A DNA stretch of 7,060 nucleotides from Candidatus Woesearchaeota archaeon (GTDB lineage: Archaea; Nanobdellota; Nanobdellia; Woesearchaeales; JAHWHD01), in the NCBI GenBank assembly GCA_019323525.1, contig JAHWHD010000034.1, positions 1-7,060 on the forward strand, given 5' to 3'. The notes under the pieces are model-generated. The model made no database searches. It worked only from the letters and a program-made list of their open reading frames with translations, and was not told the DNA's origin. Numbering within the stretch: position 1 is the stretch's first letter; the number at the start of each line of letters is the position of its first letter. The position numbers were made by a program, and so were the translations under genes. This document shows positions 1 through 5,677 of the stretch, one piece after another.

Positions 1-1008
1 GGGGGTAACTATAACTCTCTTAAGGTAGCGAAATGCCTTGCCGTTTGAATGACGGCCTGCATGAATGGCGTAACGAGGTTGCCACTGTCCCTAGTCAGAC
101 TCCACCGAAAACTCTCTTCCGGTGCAAAAGCCGGAGAATTCCAGTGGGAAGCGAAGACCCCGTGAAACTTTACTGTAGCTTATCGTTGTGACGTGAGTTT
201 GGTTGTACAGTGTAAGTGGGAGTCGTTATGTTACGGACGCCAGTTCGTGAATAGACACCAATGAAACACCACTCTTTCGAGCTTACGTTGCTAACCGAGA
301 GCAATCTTGGAACAGCGGTATGTGGACAGTTTGGCTGGGGTGGCACCCCGCTGAAAAGATATCAGTGGGGCCCAATGGTTGGCTCATCTGGGTCAGAAAT
401 CCAGAGTAGAGTGCAAGGGCAAAAGCCAGCCTGATTGAGTTTCCAACAAAAAGAAACTCAAAAAAGAAATTTTGGCCTAGCGAACTTCAATGTCCTCCTT
501 GTTGGGGGCTTGAAATGACTGAAAAGTTACTCCGGGGATAACAGAGTTGTCGCGCCCGAGAGCTCATTTAGTTTTAGTTCATTCTAAGACTTAGAGCATA
601 TCGACGGCGCGGCTTGCTACATCGATGTCGGCTCTTCCTATCCTGGTCGTGCAGCGGCGGCCAAGGGTGGGGGTGTTCACCCATCAAAAGGGATCGTGAG
701 CTGGGTTCAGAACGTTGTGAGACAGTTTGTTTGATATCTACTGGAATTGTTGGATGTCTGAGAGGAAGGATCTTCTAGTACGAGAGGAACGAAGGACCGA
801 TGCCTCTGGTCTACCGGTTATCTGACAAGGTATGCCGGGCAGCTACGCATTAAGGGATAAGAGCTGAAAGCATCTAAGCCCGAAACCCGCCTCGAAAAGA
901 GACATCTTAGAACTCCCATAGAAGATGGGTTTAATGGAACTGGTGTGTAAGTACCAAGGCAACGAGGTATTCAGCATGCAGTTCCCAACAGTTCGTACCT
1001 GGAATTCC
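1..1008 (+). rRNA. rrl: 23S ribosomal RNA, 3' part (5' end outside window)
   Basis: The large-subunit rRNA from about E. coli position 1905 to its 3' end, covering domains IV (end), V and VI. Recognisable landmarks, in order: the 'taactataac...aaggtagcgaaat' stretch at the start; 'gaccccgtgaaactttactgtagctt' near 157; the P-loop region 'ggctggggtgg' near 333; 'actccggggataacag' near 529; the A-loop 'gagctgggttcagaacg' near 698; and the sarcin-ricin loop 'agtacgagaggaac' near 777, whose 'ggaac' ending is the archaeal/eukaryotic form. 'gaaaagatatc' near 352 also matches archaeal 23S. Helices at 435-461 and 462-473 have become almost purely A-U: 9 bp around an A-rich loop, and four A-U pairs closed by a GAAA tetraloop. 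The 3' end is uncertain by 10-20 nt; it was placed after the 'cccaacagttcg' segment that corresponds to the usual 'uacuaacag'. No 5S rRNA or tRNA follows. Confidence 0.97.
568..599 (+). other. 32-nt insertion at the tip of 23S rRNA helix 89
   Basis: The standard sequence of this loop, from memory of E. coli and Haloarcula, is AGAG(U/C)(U/A)CAUAUCGAC. Here the two halves, AGAGCTCAT (559-567) and ATCGAC (600-605), are separated by 32 nt. Removing 568-599 restores the standard sequence exactly. The extra nucleotides fold as a continuation of the helix: 562-565 pairs with 594-597 (GCTC/GAGC), an AT bulge follows, and 568-577 pairs with 584-593 (one T-T mismatch, one G-T wobble), closed by a TTCATT loop that resembles the normal UUCAU tip. 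Similar GAGC(TC)AT sequences lie at both edges. It could be a permanent extension of helix 89 or a very small intron. The flanking helices do not form a canonical bulge-helix-bulge splicing motif, so an extension is favoured. Confidence 0.75.
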
Positions 1009-1019
1009 AAACATGCACG

Positions 1020-1052
1020 GTATCATTATTTATTCTTTTTTTTTCATGATAC
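1020..1052 (+). terminator. T-run terminator of the 23S rRNA transcript, inside an inverted repeat
   Basis: A run of nine T residues (1036-1044) lies about 30 nt after the estimated rRNA end, the usual kind of archaeal termination signal. It sits in the loop of a 7-bp inverted repeat, GTATCAT (1020-1026) with ATGATAC (1046-1052). The repeat could be a 3'-processing or stabilising hairpin. It also separates the rRNA from the convergent gene that ends at 1081; on the minus strand the run is A, so it should not terminate that gene. Confidence 0.6.
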
Positions 1053-1080
1053 ATTATTTAAGAATTAGTGATAACTATTT

Positions 1081-3027
1081 TCAAATCATAAGACCTAAAA
1101 TATACTGAAACACCAAAGTCAATATTACAAATATTCCTGTGAACAATAGAACAAACCACAACCTTCTGATATCCTTGTTACTTACATGGACCTTTTTGAA
1201 TTTGTAGTCAAACACCATCAACAAAAGTATAGAAGCTGTAAAAACTATTAAGAAAAACCAAGGAAACAAATTTTCAGCATAAGCATTGACGTAAATTGCA
1301 TCTTTAGCACTCCACCCAAGACTTAACGCTAACTCGCGAGCTGTTCTATAATTTATGAATAATCCGAAGAACAACACTATAAACCCAACAACATTGAAAA
1401 CGATCAGGTACAAAAACCGCCTAATGTTAAAGAACCTTAAAGACACATCCTTGAAATAATCGTTATAATTTTCGTTAACCTTTTCATAGCTAAGCTTGAA
1501 TATAAGAAACACTATTAAGCCGGCAATTCCAATGCCTATGACAAATGATAGTGCTGGATCGAATTTAATCCTACCAACCCCTATCCATAACAATGTTAAC
1601 ACGCCAAACACTGAAGCCAAGACATAATACCTCTTTTTCTCAAATAATTTCTCAGAGTACTTAACAATATACTTTTTTAGCTTGGAATCGACTTCTTTAA
1701 AGTTCCAGAAATAAGTCGCAAAAGCAAACCCTACCAGTGTAAGGAAATTAAAAAACCCAAACCAGTACAATCTTTTCTTAAACACCAACATTCCTGCTAC
1801 AAGACTTGCAATTAGAGAACACGCTACAAACAACATTATTCCGTTAAGGACACTAAATTTGTACAGATAATTTTGTAACCCCACTTTCAAAGGAGCACCT
1901 TCATCTATCCACAGATCATTTACCAGAAACTTAGATACAGGATCCAGATAAATCGTTGTATACTTAAAATCTCTAATTACACTTTTGCTGAAAAAGAACT
2001 CTCTCAGCTCTTCATTCGGCGAATAACTTTTTTGATAGAAATATTTTACTTCGCTATCAGCTTTTATCTCCTTGAACAGTTCAGGCCTTACATGGCCCAC
2101 GACTATGACTGTAGTAGGCACTCTTTCACTTCCATAAACCGATGTCGGCTTTAAAGGGTAATACATCCTATCTGTTGGAAACGTTACTGATACGGATACT
2201 GCATTATCAAGTTCACGCATTGATCCGATGTATCTGGACCTAAGAAACTCTTTAGCAACATCGACGTCTCCTGACTTCAACACCTGGTTAACTGCCCTTA
2301 ACCTATCATTTGTACTGGACTCTGTTACTCTGATCGCTTCTTCAATATTTCCCTCGTCCAGTAGTTTAATTATTCTGGCAACATCATCTATCCTTGTAAA
2401 TTGGCCAGGGTCAGACACCCACGACACAACAAATGAAAATTCCTGACCTATATACTCGCTCAATATAGTTTCAAACTCTGGAGGTATCTCAAGACCTTTA
2501 CTTTCTACATACGATGCAAGCCCTTCTCCGGTTTTCGCTGTTACAAGCTGAGTTGTTACGCCTAACCTTGTTACTGTTTCGTGCACAGTCACACCTTCAA
2601 TCATTTGCCCCTCTGCAAAACGGGCCCCTACTCCGAAGAAACCTTTTCTAAATGAAAATGGTATTGGATATATCTGCGAAGCCCTTGCAACTTCAGCAAT
2701 GTTCTGAACAGAATCTTCAGCTTTTACAGATATATCATCTCCGTACAACTGCGGAAACCCTTTCAGTATATTGATTGCAGTCTTTTCAGGAGTTGCAGGT
2801 ACAGGAAATATCCATACTGCTTTATCCCCTGCAACTTGCTCGCCGCTGTTAACAGCTATGATTAGATTCTCAAACCCTTCTTTATAATTTATAGCAGCTA
2901 GCTGGTTACCCTCTTTCAGCATTCTCCAGCCAGTAGGTTCGCGTATTATCATGCCACCATCTGCAAACACAACAGGAACCAGAACACATAATACAACTAA
3001 CCAGGTAAGAACATTGAACCTCTTCAT
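1081..3027 (-). CDS. Secreted DUF2330-like domain protein with seven C-terminal membrane helices
   Basis: A 648-residue membrane protein of unknown function. Residues 1-22 form a Sec signal peptide (Lys-Arg, hydrophobic core, likely cleavage after FA before DGG). Residues 23 to about 385 form an extracytoplasmic domain; its start, with 'NQLAAINYKEGFENLIIAV' and 'KAVWIFPVPATPE', resembles the DUF2330 family, where a conserved 'vWvlPVP' block follows a similar opening. A second conserved-looking block, 'FPTDRMYYPLKPTSVYGS', is at 283-300. Seven hydrophobic helices follow at about 394-416, 422-441, 467-485, 492-511, 537-559, 588-606 and 622-643. The likely topology is a large outside domain anchored by a polytopic bundle. 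The start was chosen for the signal peptide and for a TATA box 26 bp upstream, which makes the transcript leaderless. No catalytic motif was recognised. The DUF2330 match is from memory, and the membrane part has no assigned family. Confidence 0.85.
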   Translation of the reverse strand: MKRFNVLTWLVVLCVLVPVVFADGGMIIREPTGWRMLKEGNQLAAINYKEGFENLIIAVNSGEQVAGDKAVWIFPVPATPEKTAINILKGFPQLYGDDISVKAEDSVQNIAEVARASQIYPIPFSFRKGFFGVGARFAEGQMIEGVTVHETVTRLGVTTQLVTAKTGEGLASYVESKGLEIPPEFETILSEYIGQEFSFVVSWVSDPGQFTRIDDVARIIKLLDEGNIEEAIRVTESSTNDRLRAVNQVLKSGDVDVAKEFLRSRYIGSMRELDNAVSVSVTFPTDRMYYPLKPTSVYGSERVPTTVIVVGHVRPELFKEIKADSEVKYFYQKSYSPNEELREFFFSKSVIRDFKYTTIYLDPVSKFLVNDLWIDEGAPLKVGLQNYLYKFSVLNGIMLFVACSLIASLVAGMLVFKKRLYWFGFFNFLTLVGFAFATYFWNFKEVDSKLKKYIVKYSEKLFEKKRYYVLASVFGVLTLLWIGVGRIKFDPALSFVIGIGIAGLIVFLIFKLSYEKVNENYNDYFKDVSLRFFNIRRFLYLIVFNVVGFIVLFFGLFINYRTARELALSLGWSAKDAIYVNAYAENLFPWFFLIVFTASILLLMVFDYKFKKVHVSNKDIRRLWFVLLFTGIFVILTLVFQYILGLMI

Positions 3028-3048
3028 ACAAGAATTTATACTTGAATA

Positions 3049-3057
3049 TTATATAAA
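3049..3057 (-). promoter_or_regulatory. TATA box for the DUF2330-like gene
   Basis: Minus-strand TTTATATAA, centred 26 bp before the ATG at 3027, with an A-rich BRE-like stretch (CAAAACA) just upstream. This spacing puts the transcription start at or next to the ATG, so no leader is expected. It fits in the 43-bp gap after the RSH stop codon, so the gene does not depend on read-through from RSH. Confidence 0.65.
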
Positions 3058-3070
3058 TGTTTTGAATACT

Positions 3071-4969
3071 TCAAACATCCACGCTAACAACATCTACAAC
3101 TTCCTTAATTATAACGATATGATTTATCAACTCTTCAAGGTTATCCTCTTTCTTGATTTCAAGCACAAGCGATATCATGACATGCTTTCTTCTGGCCTCG
3201 CTGAATATAGAAGATATATTGATATCTCTTTTAGCAATCAGGTTAAGGATTTCTGATAGCAATCCAACTCTGTCATTCACTATTATGTTTAGCTTTTTCA
3301 TCCTTACTTTTTTCTCTTTAGCCTTCCACGCAACATTGACAGGCTTCAGGTTCGACATTGTTTTCAGGTTCGGACACTCATGGCTATGTATTGCAATCTT
3401 ACCATCTTTCATCTTAAACCCGTATATTGCCTCTCCTTTCACTGGACTGCAACACTTTGTAAACTTCATCACAGGGTTGGCTATCCCCTCAACCTCGATC
3501 TCAGAAAGTTCCTCTTGAGTTTCACGTGCACGCTTCTTCATCCTCTCGCCTTCAATCCCTATAGCAGACCTTATTTTTGACCTTGCCAGGTTCGTCCTTG
3601 CAAAGTTCAGCCACTGCCTTGACGGTTTAGCATTGTTCTGTGTCATAATCTCAACCACGTCGCCACTTTTCAAGACACTGTCAAGCGGAACTACCTGGTT
3701 ATTGACCTTACACCTTATACATTTGTTACCAATATTAGTATGGATCTCGTACGCAAAGTCAATTGGCGTGCTTCCTTCTGGAAGCGCGAGAGGCTCTCCT
3801 TTAGGTGTGAAAACTATTATCTCGTCCTTGAAAAGGTCAATCTTCAAGGTCTCTATAAGTTCCTTAGCATTACTGCTCGTACGTTCCCATTCAAGAAGCT
3901 GCCTTAACCAGCCGATCTTTCTGTCGAACTTTTTATCACGTTCAGTCCCTTTATACCTCCAGTGCGCAGCTATCCCTTCCTCAGCTTCAAGGTGCATGTC
4001 TCTTGACCGTATCTGGATCTCAATAGGCTGCCCAGTGTACAGGATCTTTGTATGTATTGACTGGTACCCGTTAGGTTTAGGGTTAGCTATGTAATCCGAG
4101 AACTGCGACGGAAGATATCTCCATTTACTATGGATGTGCCCCAGGATTTTATAACAATCCTCGACACTATTCGTGATGATCCTGAACGCATACAGGTCGA
4201 ATATGGTGTCAAAGGTTTTATTCCTTGTCTTGATCTTTTTGTATATGCTGTAGAACGTCTTGGCCCTTCCATATACAGTTGCTTCAATGTTTTGCGACTC
4301 TATCATGTCTTTTAACACTTTTACAACTTCAGCAATCTTATTCTCCCTTGCCTCTCTTTTCTCGGATATCTTTTTTTTAAGGTCCTGGTACGCTTCAGCG
4401 TCTATATACCTTAAACTTAGGTCTTCAAGTTCAGACTTAATTTTGTAGATGCCTAGTTTATGCGCGATTGGAGCGTATATGTCAAGAGTTTCTTTTGCTA
4501 TCCTTTTCTGTTTTTCATCGCTAAGATGTTTTAAGGTTTTCATGTTATGCAGCCTATCAACTAACTTTATGAGGATAACCCTGACATCTTTTATTGTTGC
4601 TAACAGGATCTTTCTTATGTACTGAGCCTTTTCTTCGTCAGTCATCTCTAAAGAAATCCTCTCGATCTTTGTAACGCCCTCTACAAGGTTAAATATCTCC
4701 GGTCCGAACTCATCCTGTAACTTCTGCGGCCGTATCTTAGTATCCTCAAGAATATCATGTAATAGACCTGCAGCTATGGTTGTAGAGTTAAGTTTAAGCT
4801 CTGTAAGAAGCATGGCCACATACTCGCAGTGGCTGAAATACGACTCTCCTGAAACCCGTTTCTGTCCCTTATGCGCCTCTTTAGCAAACTCATAAGCCTT
4901 CTCAATAAGCTTAAGATTAGCATTCGGATTATACGACTTAACTGCATCTATAAGCTTTTTAAGTGTCAT
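3071..4969 (-). CDS. rel: RelA/SpoT homologue, probably bifunctional (p)ppGpp synthetase/hydrolase
   Basis: A 632-residue long RSH. It transfers pyrophosphate from ATP to GDP/GTP to make the alarmone (p)ppGpp and hydrolyses it again. HD hydrolase domain (about 22-170): metal ligands H47, H71-D72 and D138, with the E75-D76 pair, all present in 'GLLHDILEDT' and 'KLVDRLHNM', so hydrolysis is expected. Synthetase domain (about 225-340): G234-R235-x-K237, D258, NGYQSIHT (stacking Y302), E317 in EIQIR, and AAHW. TGS domain about 384-443 (H410); zinc-finger-like domain about 498-540 (C506, C507, H528, C532); ACT domain about 558-632. It is shorter than typical bacterial Rel (roughly 720-750) because only about 55 residues link TGS to the CC domain, where the helical domain usually lies. 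The motif that is RFKD in bifunctional Rel and EFDD in RelA is QFSD (289-292) here. Long RSHs are near-universal in bacteria but sporadic in archaea, so bacterial origin by transfer is likely. The promoter is archaeal and the frame intact. Confidence 0.95.
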   Translation of the reverse strand: MTLKKLIDAVKSYNPNANLKLIEKAYEFAKEAHKGQKRVSGESYFSHCEYVAMLLTELKLNSTTIAAGLLHDILEDTKIRPQKLQDEFGPEIFNLVEGVTKIERISLEMTDEEKAQYIRKILLATIKDVRVILIKLVDRLHNMKTLKHLSDEKQKRIAKETLDIYAPIAHKLGIYKIKSELEDLSLRYIDAEAYQDLKKKISEKREARENKIAEVVKVLKDMIESQNIEATVYGRAKTFYSIYKKIKTRNKTFDTIFDLYAFRIITNSVEDCYKILGHIHSKWRYLPSQFSDYIANPKPNGYQSIHTKILYTGQPIEIQIRSRDMHLEAEEGIAAHWRYKGTERDKKFDRKIGWLRQLLEWERTSSNAKELIETLKIDLFKDEIIVFTPKGEPLALPEGSTPIDFAYEIHTNIGNKCIRCKVNNQVVPLDSVLKSGDVVEIMTQNNAKPSRQWLNFARTNLARSKIRSAIGIEGERMKKRARETQEELSEIEVEGIANPVMKFTKCCSPVKGEAIYGFKMKDGKIAIHSHECPNLKTMSNLKPVNVAWKAKEKKVRMKKLNIIVNDRVGLLSEILNLIAKRDINISSIFSEARRKHVMISLVLEIKKEDNLEELINHIVIIKEVVDVVSVDV

Positions 4970-4990
4970 AGAAAAAGTATTATTAAAGGA

Positions 4991-5000
4991 TTTATAAATA
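4991..5000 (-). promoter_or_regulatory. TATA box for the RSH gene
   Basis: Minus-strand TATTTATAAA, centred about 26.5 bp before the ATG at 4969, predicting a leaderless transcript. It lies in the 60-bp gap after the stop of the 88-residue gene, giving RSH its own archaeal-type promoter. If the gene was acquired from bacteria, its expression has been adapted to the host. Confidence 0.65.
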
Positions 5001-5029
5001 GTTTGTGGTTATTCTTGAGATAGTTAAAT

Positions 5030-5296
5030 TCAATCCCTAGGAGCCTGCCTCATGTCCACTAATAGCTCAGCAACTTCGTCTTTGTCTTTAACCCTTATAG
5101 AAGCCCTGCGATCAATAATTGCGTATCCAAGATTTCTGAAATAATTTTGTTGACCCTCACTAAGCCCTTTATAGTCAGTTCCATAGACCTCAGCTGTACC
5201 ATTATAGATTGCAGCTTGCAAAAACCCTCTATCTAAAATTAGCATACCTTTTATTTGGTCTTCGCTATCTGGAGAATTTGCCTTTATTTTTTCCAT
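5030..5296 (-). CDS. Hypothetical protein, 88 residues
   Basis: I do not recognise this family. The product is a small, charged, soluble protein with no signal peptide or membrane segment. An unstructured-looking start (1-15, rich in Lys, Asp, Glu, Ser) precedes alternating hydrophobic and polar segments suggesting a small alpha/beta fold: 'GMLILDRGFLQAAIYNG' (17-33), 'YFRNLGYAIID' (52-62), 'ASIRVKD' (65-71) and a helix-like 'DEVAELLVDMR' (73-83). The start at 5296 is the second of two ATGs duplicated 13 bp apart; the first (5309) is out of frame and stops after 14 codons. No Shine-Dalgarno sequence is visible. The nearest TATA box (5421-5430) lies about 125 bp upstream, so the mRNA should carry a leader of about 100 nt with a strong stem-loop, unlike the leaderless neighbours. 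Coding status rests on the intact frame and plausible protein composition. Confidence 0.6.
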   Translation of the reverse strand: MEKIKANSPDSEDQIKGMLILDRGFLQAAIYNGTAEVYGTDYKGLSEGQQNYFRNLGYAIIDRRASIRVKDKDEVAELLVDMRQAPRD

Positions 5297-5312
5297 AGTT
5301 TTTTTCCATAGT
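5287..5312 (-). repeat. Perfect 13-bp tandem duplication carrying a start codon
   Basis: On the minus strand the 13-mer ACTATGGAAAAAA occurs twice back to back (plus-strand 5300-5312 and 5287-5299). Each copy has an ATG: 5309 (first) and 5296 (second, start of the 88-residue protein). Thirteen is not a multiple of three, so the first ATG opens a different frame that ends after 14 codons, inside the main gene. The A-run suggests slippage during replication as the origin. Confidence 0.85.
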
Positions 5313-5315
5313 ATA

Positions 5316-5396
5316 ATTCAACGCCTCGGGATTGTTTAAAAGAGGTGATTCGTTGAGGGGGATGAGAATCATGATAAGAACATCCCGAGGTTGAAT
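5316..5396 (-). ncRNA. Candidate structured RNA: 5' leader of the 88-residue gene or independent small RNA
   Basis: A long inverted repeat frames this segment: 5316-5322 pairs with 5390-5396 (7 bp) and 5325-5332 pairs with 5382-5389 (8 bp, CTCGGGAT), with a two-base bulge (5323-5324). The outer arms are GC-richer than the surroundings. Inside, 5345-5351 can pair with 5366-5372 around a 14-nt G-rich loop; this inner helix is better on the plus strand, where one pair is G-U rather than A-C. A minus-strand BRE/TATA element (5421-5430) predicts transcription from about 5399, just before the first arm, so the minus strand is the likelier template. The RNA would either end after the second arm or continue into the gene starting at 5296. 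I do not recognise a tRNA, 5S, C/D box or known riboswitch. A TTGA...ATGA loop on the plus strand is weakly reminiscent of a kink-loop. Confidence 0.4.
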
Positions 5397-5420
5397 CATA
5401 CAATATATTATGTCATAACT

Positions 5421-5430
5421 AGTATATAAA
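5421..5430 (-). promoter_or_regulatory. BRE/TATA promoter driving the structured RNA and 88-residue gene
   Basis: Minus-strand TTTATATACT preceded by a BRE-like CGAAACA (plus 5431-5437). The expected start, 24-27 bp downstream, is about 5399, at the outer edge of the inverted repeat at 5316-5396 and about 100 nt before the 88-residue coding sequence. It is divergent from the plus-strand promoter at 5476-5483. Confidence 0.6.
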
Positions 5431-5442
5431 TGTTTCGATTAT

Positions 5443-5462
5443 TTGTCACTGCGGGGGGACAA
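5443..5462. repeat. Short inverted repeat between divergent promoters
   Basis: TTGTC (5443-5447) and GACAA (5458-5462) are exact inverted copies 10 bp apart, with a run of six G in 5453-5458 that is unusual for this AT-rich region. It lies between the two outward-facing TATA elements. It could be a binding site for a regulator of both promoters; the arms are only 5 bp, so chance is possible. Confidence 0.3.
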
Positions 5463-5475
5463 CAAAACCGAAAAG

Positions 5476-5483
5476 TTTAAATA
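5476..5483 (+). promoter_or_regulatory. BRE/TATA promoter of the plus-strand small-gene cluster
   Basis: TTTAAATA preceded by the BRE-like CCGAAAAG (5468-5475). Its centre is about 26.5 bp before the ATG at 5506, predicting a leaderless transcript. It probably also serves the 81-residue gene at 5661, which has no TATA element of its own. Confidence 0.65.
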
Positions 5484-5505
5484 GTGGCTCTTGCTAGGTA
5501 TTTAT

Positions 5506-5677
5506 ATGGCAAAAGTGGTTGTTGTTGATACATATAACCTTATCAAGTCAGCTCTACACCATCACTTGGTAAACAATTCATTGTACTGTTACTGGTGTTG
5601 AACTAACAAAAAGATTAAAGCTAAGGTCAGACATCCCTGAAAGATGGGAAGGAAGAACTTATGAATTATCAAAATAA
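5506..5677 (+). pseudogene. Small gene of unknown function broken by a frameshift
   Basis: From the ATG at 5506, placed correctly for the TATA box, the frame reads MAKVVVVDTYNLIKSALHHH and continues to a stop at 5599-5601 after 31 residues, the last few unconvincing (CYWC). The next frame is open from 5573 to the TAA at 5675-5677 and reads like protein: 'CTVTGVELTKRLKLRSDI' followed by PERWEGRTYELSK. That part has no ATG, GTG or TTG start of its own. The simplest reading is one gene of about 57 residues with a net frame change between about 5570 and 5590. I cannot name the family. No slippery sequence is obvious, so a real mutation, an internal deletion of non-triplet length or an assembly error is more likely than programmed frameshifting. 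The promoter looks intact. Confidence 0.6.

Noticed and set aside
562..600. Canonical archaeal bulge-helix-bulge intron in the 23S rRNA
   Set aside because: A central 4-bp helix (GCTC/GAGC) exists, but the bulges are not the paired 3-nt bulges on opposite strands that the splicing endonuclease recognises; the extra sequence fits better as an extended helix 89.
1053..1080. 5S rRNA or tRNA gene downstream of the 23S rRNA
   Set aside because: Only 28 bp of AT-rich sequence lie between the terminator repeat and the convergent gene, with no room for or resemblance to either.
2228..3518. Plus-strand open frames opposite the two large minus-strand genes
   Set aside because: They lie antisense to strongly supported coding sequences, have no TATA box at leaderless distance and give low-complexity Ser/Thr/Leu-rich products typical of reverse-complement frames.
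5316..5396. Reading the stem-loop as a tRNA, C/D box RNA or H/ACA guide
   Set aside because: No T-loop consensus or cloverleaf; no proper C and D boxes; an ACA-like trinucleotide after the plus-strand stem is too far from the internal loop for a standard H/ACA guide, and no plus-strand promoter precedes it.
5571..5590. Programmed frameshift joining the two frames of the small gene at 5506-5677
   Set aside because: No slippery heptamer, rare-codon/stop context or downstream hairpin stands out, so a mutation or assembly error is the simpler explanation.
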